Shown in pieces: positions 1 to 5,686 of a DNA stretch of 5,974 nucleotides. A program made the translations under genes and the position numbers. Each line of letters begins with the position of its first letter. Position 1 is the first letter of the stretch. Below the pieces are notes generated by a model. That model did not search any database and was not told the DNA's origin. It was given only the letters and a program-made list of their open reading frames with translations. Source of the DNA: Pontiellaceae bacterium (lineage in GTDB: Bacteria > Verrucomicrobiota > Kiritimatiellia > Kiritimatiellales > Tichowtungiaceae); assembly GCA_029934215.1 (NCBI GenBank), contig JAOZMR010000176.1:1-5974 (forward strand). Direction: 5' to 3'.

Positions 1-2
1 CT

Positions 3-638
3 TCATTCAACTTGCGAGGCAAAATACGAAAACGAGCGTTTTGTGTGAGGGCTGACCTTCACCATCGGCGGAATCAGGAAGCGACTATTGTTCACCACCT
101 GATTACTGTTTTCCTTTCGCGCAGCCTCCGTCCAGCCGATCCATTCGTCGCGAGGCTTCACGCGCAACGAACACTCGCTAAAACTCAAAGCGCTCACCCA
201 ACCCGCCGTTTCGCTATAAACCAGATAACGGATTTGCGAACCGCAAAGCGGACCGCTTTTGAGGTGGTGATATGTATCGAGCATGCCACGCCAAACCGGA
301 GAAAGCTTTCCTTGCACCACCTGCACAAGCATCAATTCACCCAATTCTGCGAGATCACCCTCGATCGGAGTGATCGGCGGAGGTGCGATGTTTTGCTGGG
401 TGTAAACTGTGTGCTTTCGTTTCATCTCAGGTAGAACAATCAGTTCAGAATGGTGAAGTTGAATGAGAGCATTTCGGCAACTCGCCTCCTTCGGTTTTCC
501 GGATTCGTTATTTCAGTCAAGCATTTCGCAGACTCGCAGAGAGAGCTGACGACGCGAAATGTTCGGATCGTTGAGAATAAGTTGCTGGATTTGCTTGATA
601 GTGGTTTCTGTAAATGTTTTGCCGTTGATTATTTTTAT
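3..638 (-). pseudogene. Broken DUF4338 (DruA-family) gene
   Basis: An open stretch from an ATG at 425 encodes the family core: a TPIEGDLAELG start of the domain, a YHHL segment, the QIRYLVYS strand, the WIGW motif and VVNNSRFLI. Translating the same frame further upstream continues the family N-terminus (IINGKTFTETTIKQIQQLIL at about 632-573, then RRQLSLRVCEMLD, then SGKPKEASCRNALIQLH). The real gene therefore began near 632-638, where the codons now read ATA-AAA-ATA and no standard start remains. A TGA at 513-515 replaces the Trp expected after CEMLD. At the other end the frame stops at 3-5 after about 210 codons, and the last 17 residues after PPMVKV no longer look like the family, whose members I recall as roughly 300 residues or more. 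Established: DUF4338 is the domain of DruA in Druantia antiphage systems, and also occurs as lone genes. Inference: three independent lesions make this a dead gene. No other Druantia gene is visible. Confidence 0.8.
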
Positions 639-804
639 GCACGGAAGGTACAGTTAAAGATATTCTTTGTCACGCATAAATCGATTGAAATATCAGCCGT
701 GTAATTGGGTGATGTTAACCGTTATTTCCCTTGTTTGCAGGGTTGAAACGGATTTTCGTGCGGGTCAGGTTGTCTGAGATTCAGAGTTTTGTCGCCTAAT
801 TGCC

Positions 805-892
805 GAGGAGTGGCTACTATTTGTTTATGTTAATCGTTCGAACCAAAAATACTGATGTTTATCGCAACTTAGCTACAGAAGAGTGGCTACTT
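805..892 (+). repeat. Imperfect direct repeat spanning the lplA start
   Basis: The 15 bases at 805-819 match 878-892 at 13 positions, with 11 identical in a row (GAGTGGCTACT, 808-818 and 881-891). The second copy encodes the conserved EEWLL of lplA. The first lies just before the start codon in a different frame and would read RLIAEEWLLFVYVN, which echoes both NLATEEWLL and the later FLYVN of the gene. It could be a relic of a small duplication of the lplA 5' end, or chance. The AGGAG at 806-810 that may serve as ribosome binding site falls inside the first copy. Confidence 0.35.
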
Positions 893-1624
893 GAAAATGC
901 GCCAGCTCTTCCTGTGCTCTTCCTTTATGTAAACGATCCGTGTGTTGTGATCGGTAAAAACCAAAATCCATGGCGCGAATGCCGCCTGTCTTTGATGAAT
1001 AAGGAGGGTGTTGCGCTCGCTCGGCGCGTTTCCGGCGGCGGCGCGGTGTATCACGATGCGGGCAACCTCAACGTGAGCGTCATTGTTTCAAGAACAGAAT
1101 ACCGTGAAGAAAAACAGTACGAACTGATTCTCCAAACCTTGGAAGATTTGGGCATTCAAGGTTCCAATATTCGGAAAAACTCATTGGTTATAAACGGGAA
1201 AAAGTTTTCAGGGAATGCGTTTTGTCACCGTCGAGCCCGAACTCTCCACCACTCCACGCAATTGGTTAACTGCGATCTTGCTCGGCTGGGTCGCTATCTA
1301 GGTCCAGAGCTTGAAGGCATCGAAACTAAAGCCATCGCATCCGTTCCGGCGGAAGTCGCAAACCTCCCAGAGCTCACCATCGAAAAATTCTCTACCGCGA
1401 TCACCGATACATTCATAAAGATGTACGGGAATGGATTGGTGGATCATTGGAACGACGAAAACATCTCGGAAGAAGAGGTTCTTCCAATGGTTGGAAGAAA
1501 CAGTTCCGATGGTTGGAAGTTTGAACACACGCCGCGCTTCTGCGTGACTATAAACGGCGAGAAAATCACCGTTAAAAATGGAGATTTCAATGATGCGCTC
1601 TGTGAGCAGAAGCTCTCAAAATGA
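827..1624 (+). CDS. lplA: Lipoate-protein ligase A
   Basis: This enzyme activates lipoate with ATP and transfers it to the lysine of lipoyl domains in 2-oxoacid dehydrogenase complexes or the glycine cleavage H protein, in the cytoplasm. The 265-residue product has the family hallmarks: NLATEEWLL (residues 14-22), the lipoate/ATP-binding RRVSGGGAVYHDAGNLN (66-82), the catalytic lysine in GKKFSGNAF (Lys126), and the HH-S-T-x-L-V-N segment (141-148; usually HHGT). A short C-terminal domain follows (TPRF, about 235-238). At 265 residues it is shorter than the E. coli enzyme (about 338). The ATG at 827 fits the family N-terminus. AGGAG at 806-810 lies 16 nt from it but 10 nt from an in-frame TTG at 821, so TTG is a possible start adding two residues; an upstream TTG at 800 is unlikely. 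The gene stands alone, convergent with the next operon, and three exact TTCC/GGAA palindromes fall inside it. Confidence 0.92.
   Translation: MLIVRTKNTDVYRNLATEEWLLENAPALPVLFLYVNDPCVVIGKNQNPWRECRLSLMNKEGVALARRVSGGGAVYHDAGNLNVSVIVSRTEYREEKQYELILQTLEDLGIQGSNIRKNSLVINGKKFSGNAFCHRRARTLHHSTQLVNCDLARLGRYLGPELEGIETKAIASVPAEVANLPELTIEKFSTAITDTFIKMYGNGLVDHWNDENISEEEVLPMVGRNSSDGWKFEHTPRFCVTINGEKITVKNGDFNDALCEQKLSK
1162..1176. repeat. TTCCRA-N3-TYGGAA palindrome, copy 1 (in lplA)
   Basis: The sequence is TTCCAA-TAT-TCGGAA, inside lplA codons for SNIR. A near copy, lacking only the outermost T (TCCAA-ACC-TTGGA), lies 32 nt upstream at 1131-1143. The arms pair at five of six positions in the plus-strand RNA. 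Confidence 0.6.
1482..1496. repeat. TTCCRA-N3-TYGGAA palindrome, copy 2 (in lplA)
   Basis: The sequence is TTCCAA-TGG-TTGGAA, a perfect 6-bp inverted repeat around a 3-nt centre, inside the lplA codons for LPMVG. Its centre is exactly 22 nt, about two helical turns, from the next copy. Confidence 0.7.
1504..1518. repeat. TTCCRA-N3-TYGGAA palindrome, copy 3 (in lplA)
   Basis: The sequence is TTCCGA-TGG-TTGGAA, inside lplA codons for SSDGW. It has the same 3-nt centre as the copy 22 nt upstream. In plus-strand RNA all six pairs can form, one being a G-U wobble. Confidence 0.7.
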
Positions 1625-1684
1625 AAAGCAAGGGGAGGGGCATTGCCGAATGAAGATTTCCGATTTCCGATTGGGAGAGAAGAG

Positions 1685-1701
1685 TTCCGAACCTTGGAAA
1701 A
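1685..1701. repeat. TTCCRA-N3-TYGGAA palindrome, copy 4 (intergenic)
   Basis: The sequence is TTCCGA-ACC-TTGGAA followed by AA, 61 nt past the lplA stop. This 17-mer is identical to the one upstream of pyrB (4839-4855, opposite strand). Just before it, two TTCCGA half-sites (1658-1663 and 1665-1670) and a degenerate TTGGGA arm (1671-1676) look like a decayed further copy. Confidence 0.7.
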
Positions 1702-1853
1702 CAGAAGAGTTTTCATAAAACGTAGACGAGCGCTTCCAGCCTCGTTCTTTGGGTGAATCGGGATTGGATGCGAATTCCACCTTAAATTCGCTTGGTCGTG
1801 GTTTGATGTTGGGGGTAAGCGTACCTCTCAACTTCGACGTTCCTTGTTCGGTA

Positions 1854-1896
1854 TTCGAGGGAGCTGAAAGCTCCCTCCACGTTCGAGGGAGGAGCT
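1854..1896. terminator. GAGGGAGCT hairpin with alternative pairing, between convergent genes
   Basis: GAGGGAGCT (1857-1865) and AGCTCCCTC (1869-1877) form a perfect 9-bp stem with a GAA loop. The word TTCGAGGGAG at 1854-1863 recurs at 1882-1891, so the CTCCCTC arm (1871-1877) can instead pair with GAGGGAG at 1885-1891 across a 7-nt loop. The element lies 32 nt past the stop of the exported phosphodiesterase-like gene and 230 nt past lplA, in the convergent gap. No uridine tract follows directly on either strand, so it is not a textbook intrinsic terminator. It may be a bidirectional RNA 3' end, a repeat element, or both. Confidence 0.45.
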
Positions 1897-1908
1897 GAGC
1901 TTTTGTCC

Positions 1909-2787
1909 TCAGAGGCCTGTTTTGAAAACACCAATAACAGGTCGGTGATCTGATGCCTCGGAGGTGAGCGGGTCGCGCACGACGCGGGTTCGGTTTTTTA
2001 TGACCTCAGGGAGCATGCCTTCGCTTACGAATAGGTAGTCCAGTCGACTGTACTCATCTTTGGATGCCCTAAAATAGGTCCACGCATCTCCCACAGAATC
2101 GACGGGGCGAAGGTCGGTCAATTTTCCGCCACGCCGCCCAGCAATCTCGCGAAGCGGAGCAGATTTGTAATCGTCGTTCATGTCGCCGACGAGTAGTAGG
2201 TTTACCTGTGGTGTTTTTTTGAGAATCGCTCGTACGTTTTTATTGAGAAGACGTGCTTCGTTTCGTCGCATCTCTGTTTGACCTAGCTTGCTATAGACCT
2301 TGGATTTTAAATGCGCGCCAAGCAAACGAAATGAGTAGTTTTTGTTTACTTGAATGGTGACATCTAGGAACCCCCGGGCTACGGGCACTTTTGCCGATCC
2401 TATGCTGTAGAAGTCGTTGGTGTGGTGTTGTACGGTGCGAATCGGGAAGCGACTTAGGACTGCGAGGTTGATTTCCCACGTCCCTCTGCGAAGGAGTTCG
2501 GCGTATGGATAGTCCAGCCCAGCGGCGTATAGGGCTTTTTGGAATTCCTTAAATGCTGCGGCGCAACCCATCTCTTGCACGGCAAGCACGTCGGGCCGCT
2601 CTTTGGCAATTACGGCTATAATTGCTTTTCGCTCGTTCGCTGGTTTCGGATCGTTGCGTACTCCTCCGCCGTCGCGATCCAATAGCGCGTACCGCTGAAG
2701 ATTATAGGTCATTACCGAGAAGAAGTCAGATTCTGCCCGTCCTATTCCGGCCAATAGTACGACAATCAAAATTAACTTTTTTGGCAT
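1909..2787 (-). CDS. Exported endonuclease/exonuclease/phosphatase-family protein
   Basis: This is a metal-dependent phosphoesterase fold (the DNase I/Mg-dependent EEP superfamily), cleaving a phosphodiester or phosphate bond; the substrate cannot be read from sequence. Numbering from the ATG at 2787 (292 residues), the catalytic set is complete: MTYNLQ (26-31), VQEM with the metal-binding Glu (70-73), GAHLKS with the catalytic-type His (157-162), VGDMND (200-205), RLDYLFVS (248-255) and SDH (279-281). Residues 1-18 form a signal peptide: two lysines, a hydrophobic run, then GRA before Glu. The product is therefore predicted to be exported. In-frame starts at TTG 2820 and ATG 2817 lie right after the argF stop but have no ribosome binding site and would add residues ahead of the signal. 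The 2787 ATG has an AGAGG about 11 nt upstream. It is the last gene of the pyrB-argF run. It could be a secreted nuclease or a sphingomyelinase-like enzyme. Confidence 0.88.
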   Translation of the reverse strand: MPKKLILIVVLLAGIGRAESDFFSVMTYNLQRYALLDRDGGGVRNDPKPANERKAIIAVIAKERPDVLAVQEMGCAAAFKEFQKALYAAGLDYPYAELLRRGTWEINLAVLSRFPIRTVQHHTNDFYSIGSAKVPVARGFLDVTIQVNKNYSFRLLGAHLKSKVYSKLGQTEMRRNEARLLNKNVRAILKKTPQVNLLLVGDMNDDYKSAPLREIAGRRGGKLTDLRPVDSVGDAWTYFRASKDEYSRLDYLFVSEGMLPEVIKNRTRVVRDPLTSEASDHRPVIGVFKTGL

Positions 2788-2820
2788 CGTCTTCAACGCC
2801 TCTAGTTTTAATCCCATCAA

Positions 2821-3747
2821 TTATACCATGCCGGAGAGCTTCAGTAGTACGGCTTTTTGAGCGTGGAGACGGTTTTCGGCTTCGTCGAATACAACCGATT
2901 GTTTTCCATCGATGACCTCGGCAGTTTGTTCGGCGCCGCGGCGCGCAGGAAGACAGTTCATGAAAATGGCTTCGCGATCAGCGTGCGCCATTCGTTCCGA
3001 GTTCACTTGGTAGGGTTTGAAAATCTCTACACGAGCTGCCTCTTCTTCTTTTGGAATGTGGTAACTCATCCAGGAGTCTGTATAAACCACATCTGCGCCG
3101 TGTACTGCCGCTGCGGCATCTTCTGTTATTAATAGAGTTGTACCGGATGTTTTTGCGAATTCGCGGCACTGTTCGGTGATTTCTACGGCTGGCATATGTC
3201 CTTTGGGTGAGCCGACGCGGATGTTCATGCCGATCTTGGAGCAACCGTACATCAGTGAGTGGGTGACGTTGTTGTGGCCGTCCCCTAAATACGCAAGTGT
3301 CAGCCCTTTGAGGGAGCCTTTTTTTTCTTGAATGGTCAGCAGGTCGGCGAGGATCTGGCAGGGGTGTGAGTTGTCGGTGAGTGCATTGATTACGGGAATC
3401 GTGGCAAATTGTGCCATTTCTAGAATGTCTTCGTGTTTAAATAGTCTCGCCATGACGATGTCGCACATACGGCTGACGACCTTGATGGAGTCTTTTATGG
3501 TTTCTTTTCCACCGCCCATAGGGGATGTGCTCATGTCGTAGTAGATGGCATGACCACCGAGCTGGGTCATTCCGGCCTCGAAGGAGATGCGCGTGCGCAG
3601 GCTCGGTTTCTCAAAGATCATGAGTAGCGTTTTTTGCTTCAGCACGTCGGCATATTGCGCGGGCGCGGCTTTCACTTTTACTGCGAGGTCGAGTACGTCG
3701 AAAATGGTCTCGGCAGACCAGTCTTTTAGGGATATTAGATGTTTCAT
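2821..3747 (-). CDS. argF: Ornithine carbamoyltransferase
   Basis: The enzyme joins carbamoyl phosphate and ornithine to give citrulline in arginine synthesis (cytoplasm). The 308-residue length is normal. Carbamoyl-phosphate signatures are SLRTR (residues 49-53) and HPCQ (128-131); GDGHNN (155-160) and the C-terminal ENRLHAQKA (291-299) are also typical of the family. Two ornithine-side features differ from the textbook enzyme: where the DxxxSMG loop is expected the protein reads TDSWMSYH (223-230), and the usual FMHCLP is FMNCLP (262-267). I recall similar forms in related lineages, so this is probably a normal variant, but acetyl- or succinylornithine as substrate cannot be excluded by eye. 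The ATG directly follows the pyrB stop with no intervening base, and AAGGAG inside pyrB provides the ribosome binding site, so translation is probably coupled. Confidence 0.92.
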   Translation of the reverse strand: MKHLISLKDWSAETIFDVLDLAVKVKAAPAQYADVLKQKTLLMIFEKPSLRTRISFEAGMTQLGGHAIYYDMSTSPMGGGKETIKDSIKVVSRMCDIVMARLFKHEDILEMAQFATIPVINALTDNSHPCQILADLLTIQEKKGSLKGLTLAYLGDGHNNVTHSLMYGCSKIGMNIRVGSPKGHMPAVEITEQCREFAKTSGTTLLITEDAAAAVHGADVVYTDSWMSYHIPKEEEAARVEIFKPYQVNSERMAHADREAIFMNCLPARRGAEQTAEVIDGKQSVVFDEAENRLHAQKAVLLKLSGMV

Positions 3748-4827
3748 TTATATATGCTCCTTGTAATAGTCGCGAACTTTTTGATCGCATCCAAAAATTC
3801 TGAGAATGAGTGCTGCGCGAATCCACATACCGTTTCGTACCTGTCTCCAGTAAACCGCACGCGGGTCTCGATCCACCGCCACATCAATTTCTTTGCGACG
3901 CGGCAATGGATGCATGATGACCGCTTTTTCTTTCAGTACATTCAGATGATCTTTTGTGAAATAGTATTTCGAGATGTCAAGCTGACTGCTTTCATTATCG
4001 CTATCCCACTCGTCCTGAAGACGCGTCATGTAAACGGCGTCGACCTCTGGGATCACCTGATCAAAATCACTCGTGAGTTCATACGGGATTTTTGCTGCAT
4101 CAAGATATGCGATGATATCCTCACCGATTTGAAGCTCGGGTGGGGCGACAAAATAAATCTTCACACCATCGAATTTCGTCAAAAGCCAGGCCAGTGAGCG
4201 AACGGTGCGTCCGCGTTTGAGATCGCCGACGAAGGCTACTTTTTTACCGTCGATTCCGCCGTTATTTTCGAAGCTCCTCTCTAGCGTATATACATCGAGT
4301 AGAGCTTGCGTTGGATGCTGATCTTTCCCTGAGCCGGCGTTGATAACCGGCACAGGGCGAGAGGTGTTCGATAGCAGCCATGCAATCTCCTCGGCAAATC
4401 CGCAGGCCGGATGGCGCATGATGATGAGGTCTGTGTATGAGCTGAACGTTCGGATTGTATCTTCTGGCGACTCCCCTTTCATTTCGCTCGAAGTGGAGCT
4501 GTCTCGCACATTCACAACATCAAGCCCGACGGTCTGGCAGGCAGCATGGAATGAAAGAAACGTACGAGTGGAGGGCTGCGCGAAATAAAGCATCGCCCGT
4601 TTATCGAACAACCGACTCTGTAGAAAACTACTTCCGTCGCGAGTTTTTGCAAGGCGCCGAACGTCGTTCGCTAATGAACAGAGATCGTCAAGCATCGGGC
4701 GAGAAAACTGCTGGGCCACCAGCGCATGAAACGACCGACCCTGTTCAGTAAGGTACGGAGCCTTTTCCCCTGCGCTCAAGGTTTTAAATGTATCCAGTGA
4801 AATCTGATTTAAGGCGTGATCGCTCAT
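3748..4827 (-). CDS. pyrB: Aspartate carbamoyltransferase, catalytic chain (long form)
   Basis: The enzyme condenses carbamoyl phosphate with aspartate, the first committed step of pyrimidine synthesis. The 359-residue product carries PSTRT (85-89), the active-site loop lysine in MKGES (116-120), RHP (138-140), HPTQ (171-174), GDLKRGRTVRSL (201-212), the aspartate-binding TRLQDE (268-273) and HPLPRRKEI (306-314). It is about 45-50 residues longer than the E. coli chain (311), mostly before residue 50. The carbamoyl-phosphate motif ends in Phe90 where SxRTR-type enzymes have Arg. Both features appear to belong to a long-form subgroup rather than to damage. The ATG at 4827 has GGAG at 4833-4836 with a 5-nt spacer. 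A 15-nt palindrome lies 4 nt beyond that GGAG. No regulatory chain gene (pyrI) is adjacent. It is first in the run with argF and the exported phosphoesterase. Confidence 0.93.
   Translation of the reverse strand: MSDHALNQISLDTFKTLSAGEKAPYLTEQGRSFHALVAQQFSRPMLDDLCSLANDVRRLAKTRDGSSFLQSRLFDKRAMLYFAQPSTRTFLSFHAACQTVGLDVVNVRDSSTSSEMKGESPEDTIRTFSSYTDLIIMRHPACGFAEEIAWLLSNTSRPVPVINAGSGKDQHPTQALLDVYTLERSFENNGGIDGKKVAFVGDLKRGRTVRSLAWLLTKFDGVKIYFVAPPELQIGEDIIAYLDAAKIPYELTSDFDQVIPEVDAVYMTRLQDEWDSDNESSQLDISKYYFTKDHLNVLKEKAVIMHPLPRRKEIDVAVDRDPRAVYWRQVRNGMWIRAALILRIFGCDQKVRDYYKEHI
3757..3762 (-). promoter_or_regulatory. argF ribosome binding site inside pyrB
   Basis: On the minus strand AAGGAG is followed by a 9-nt spacer and the argF ATG at 3747. 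It overlaps the Lys-Glu codons at the end of pyrB, and the pyrB TAA occupies the last three spacer bases. This fixes the argF start and argues for translational coupling. Confidence 0.8.
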
Positions 4828-4838
4828 TCATTCTCCAT

Positions 4839-4855
4839 TTTTCCAAGGTTCGGAA
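4839..4855. repeat. TTCCRA-N3-TYGGAA palindrome, copy 5 (upstream of pyrB)
   Basis: On the minus strand it reads TTCCGA-ACC-TTGGAA followed by AA, the same 17-mer as at 1685-1701. In the pyrB transcript it would form a 6-bp hairpin (one G-U) ending 4 nt before the GGAG ribosome binding site. It could influence translation initiation, or be a protein-binding site. Confidence 0.65.
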
Positions 4856-5105
4856 ACGAGTGTGCCATTTTTTTCACCCCTAGCAAAAATGTTTCGTCTA
4901 GATTTTTTACGGATAGCCTCAAATCCCCTAACTCTTTCTTCTCTTCGTCACAATTCTACGGAGGTTTTTACACTAAAGCCTCTGTTTTTATTTGCCTGTT
5001 TTGCGAAATAAATAAACAATAAAGGCAACATGAACTTGAGATTGACGAGTTATCGCTTGTTTTGCCATCATTTTTGCTGTCATTTTCTTCGTTATTTTTA
5101 ACAAA

Positions 5106-5132
5106 AATCGGGGATGTCGTTTTCTGCCGATT
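5106..5132 (-). terminator. Weak hairpin downstream of the transposase remnant
   Basis: AATCGG (5106-5111) pairs with CCGATT (5127-5132) across a 15-nt loop. On the minus strand the stem runs into TTTTTGTT, so it could end transcripts coming from the transposase or zinc-ribbon side before pyrB. The long loop and short stem make this a weak call. Confidence 0.25.
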
Positions 5133-5191
5133 ATTTTTCGTCCGTTTACCGTTCGAGGGTTCGAGCGTTACCTGCAGTTAAATCATTTCCC

Positions 5192-5678
5192 CTATTCTTC
5201 TAGGCTGCAGCGGGTTCCTTTGATCCGTTCCAAATCGAGTCGATCTTGTATGAATGAAACGAGTTCCACATCAGATGGCGACCCTCCAATGAAGTTGGGT
5301 AATGTGTTGCGCAAGGCTATGGATGTTACGTTTTCGGACGGACATAAACCGAGCCGGACTGTTCGAATCCAAGAACCAAATGATGACCAAACCAAATCGG
5401 GAACGCTCATAGACAACAGGTGAAGAACGCCTTGAGAAATGATATCCGTACGTGCCGATGACGTGAACCGTCTGCTTGAAGGAGAGTTCAATCTTAAATC
5501 GAAGACCGTACAGTTTAAGAATTTGGAGGGCGGGAAGGGTTCGATCGGTGCTCATGAGTAAAATTCGTCCTCGGCTCGGATGGATCACAACCACAAAGCG
5601 AACCAGTATTCCTACGTTCTTCCAGAGCAAGTCATAACGAACAATGCCCGATTGTTTTTTCGCAATCTCCGTTTTTTC
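5192..5678 (-). pseudogene. DDE transposase remnant (C-terminal part, internally deleted)
   Basis: Two minus-strand frames carry successive parts of one transposase. From about 5645 to 5436 one frame reads IVRYDLLW, then RFVVVIHPSRGRILLMSTD, then LYGLRFKIELSFKQ and GTYGYHF; the KIELSFKQ block is typical of the C-terminal catalytic Glu region of DDE transposases. At 5436-5443 the homology jumps to the next frame, ISQGVLHLL, then VWSSFGSWIRTVRLG, then CPSENVTSIALRNTLPNF, ending at TAG 5192-5194. From recall of the family, about 40-50 residues between GYHF and the xAQGLLQ segment are missing, so a deletion joined the two parts out of frame. The N-terminal half, with the first catalytic aspartates, is absent. 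The frame opens only after a TAA at 5679-5681, next to the zinc-ribbon gene. The family assignment (IS4-like clan) is not certain. No terminal inverted repeats were found. Confidence 0.82.
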
Positions 5679-5686
5679 TTACGAGG

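Larger units (their letters stand above)
4828..5191. other. AT-rich gene-free gap upstream of pyrB
   Basis: These 364 nt hold no convincing coding sequence. They must contain the pyrB promoter, but I cannot pick a -35/-10 pair with confidence; a TAGAAT on the minus strand (4953-4958) has no good partner at the usual distance. On the plus strand GAGGTTTT (4961-4968) pairs with AAAGCCTC (4975-4982, one wobble) and TTTTT follows at 4985-4989, a terminator-like shape with no gene to end. Near 5152-5166 the word GTTCGAG is repeated twice. No carbamoyl-phosphate or pyrimidine leader peptide was recognised. Confidence 0.5.

Noticed and set aside
3..425. An active Druantia antiphage system
   Set aside because: Only a truncated, stop-containing DUF4338 frame is present, and no helicase or other Druantia partner lies in the window.
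513..515. TGA read as tryptophan (alternative genetic code), suggested by the in-frame TGA where DUF4338 expects Trp
   Set aside because: The intact genes (lplA, EEP, argF, pyrB) use TGG for their tryptophans, and lplA and the EEP gene end at TGA. The only internal TGA codons fall in a relic and at the end of the zinc-ribbon frame.
12..704. Plus-strand open frames at 12-434 and 450-704
   Set aside because: They are antisense to the DUF4338 homology, which explains the region on the minus strand.
1616..1831. Minus-strand open frame of 71 codons in the lplA/EEP gap
   Set aside because: It has no ribosome binding site, no recognisable domain, and overlaps the palindrome and half-site repeats; low-complexity chance is more likely.
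3739..4197. Plus-strand open frame of 152 codons
   Set aside because: It is antisense to pyrB, whose motifs are complete across this interval.
4861..4990. A defined sigma-70 promoter for pyrB
   Set aside because: A TAGAAT-like box exists but no -35 box at 16-18 nt is convincing in this AT-rich stretch.
5150..5170. GGTTCGA resembling a tRNA T-arm
   Set aside because: There is no paired T stem, acceptor stem or anticodon arm at the right distances; the match comes from a doubled GTTCGAG word.
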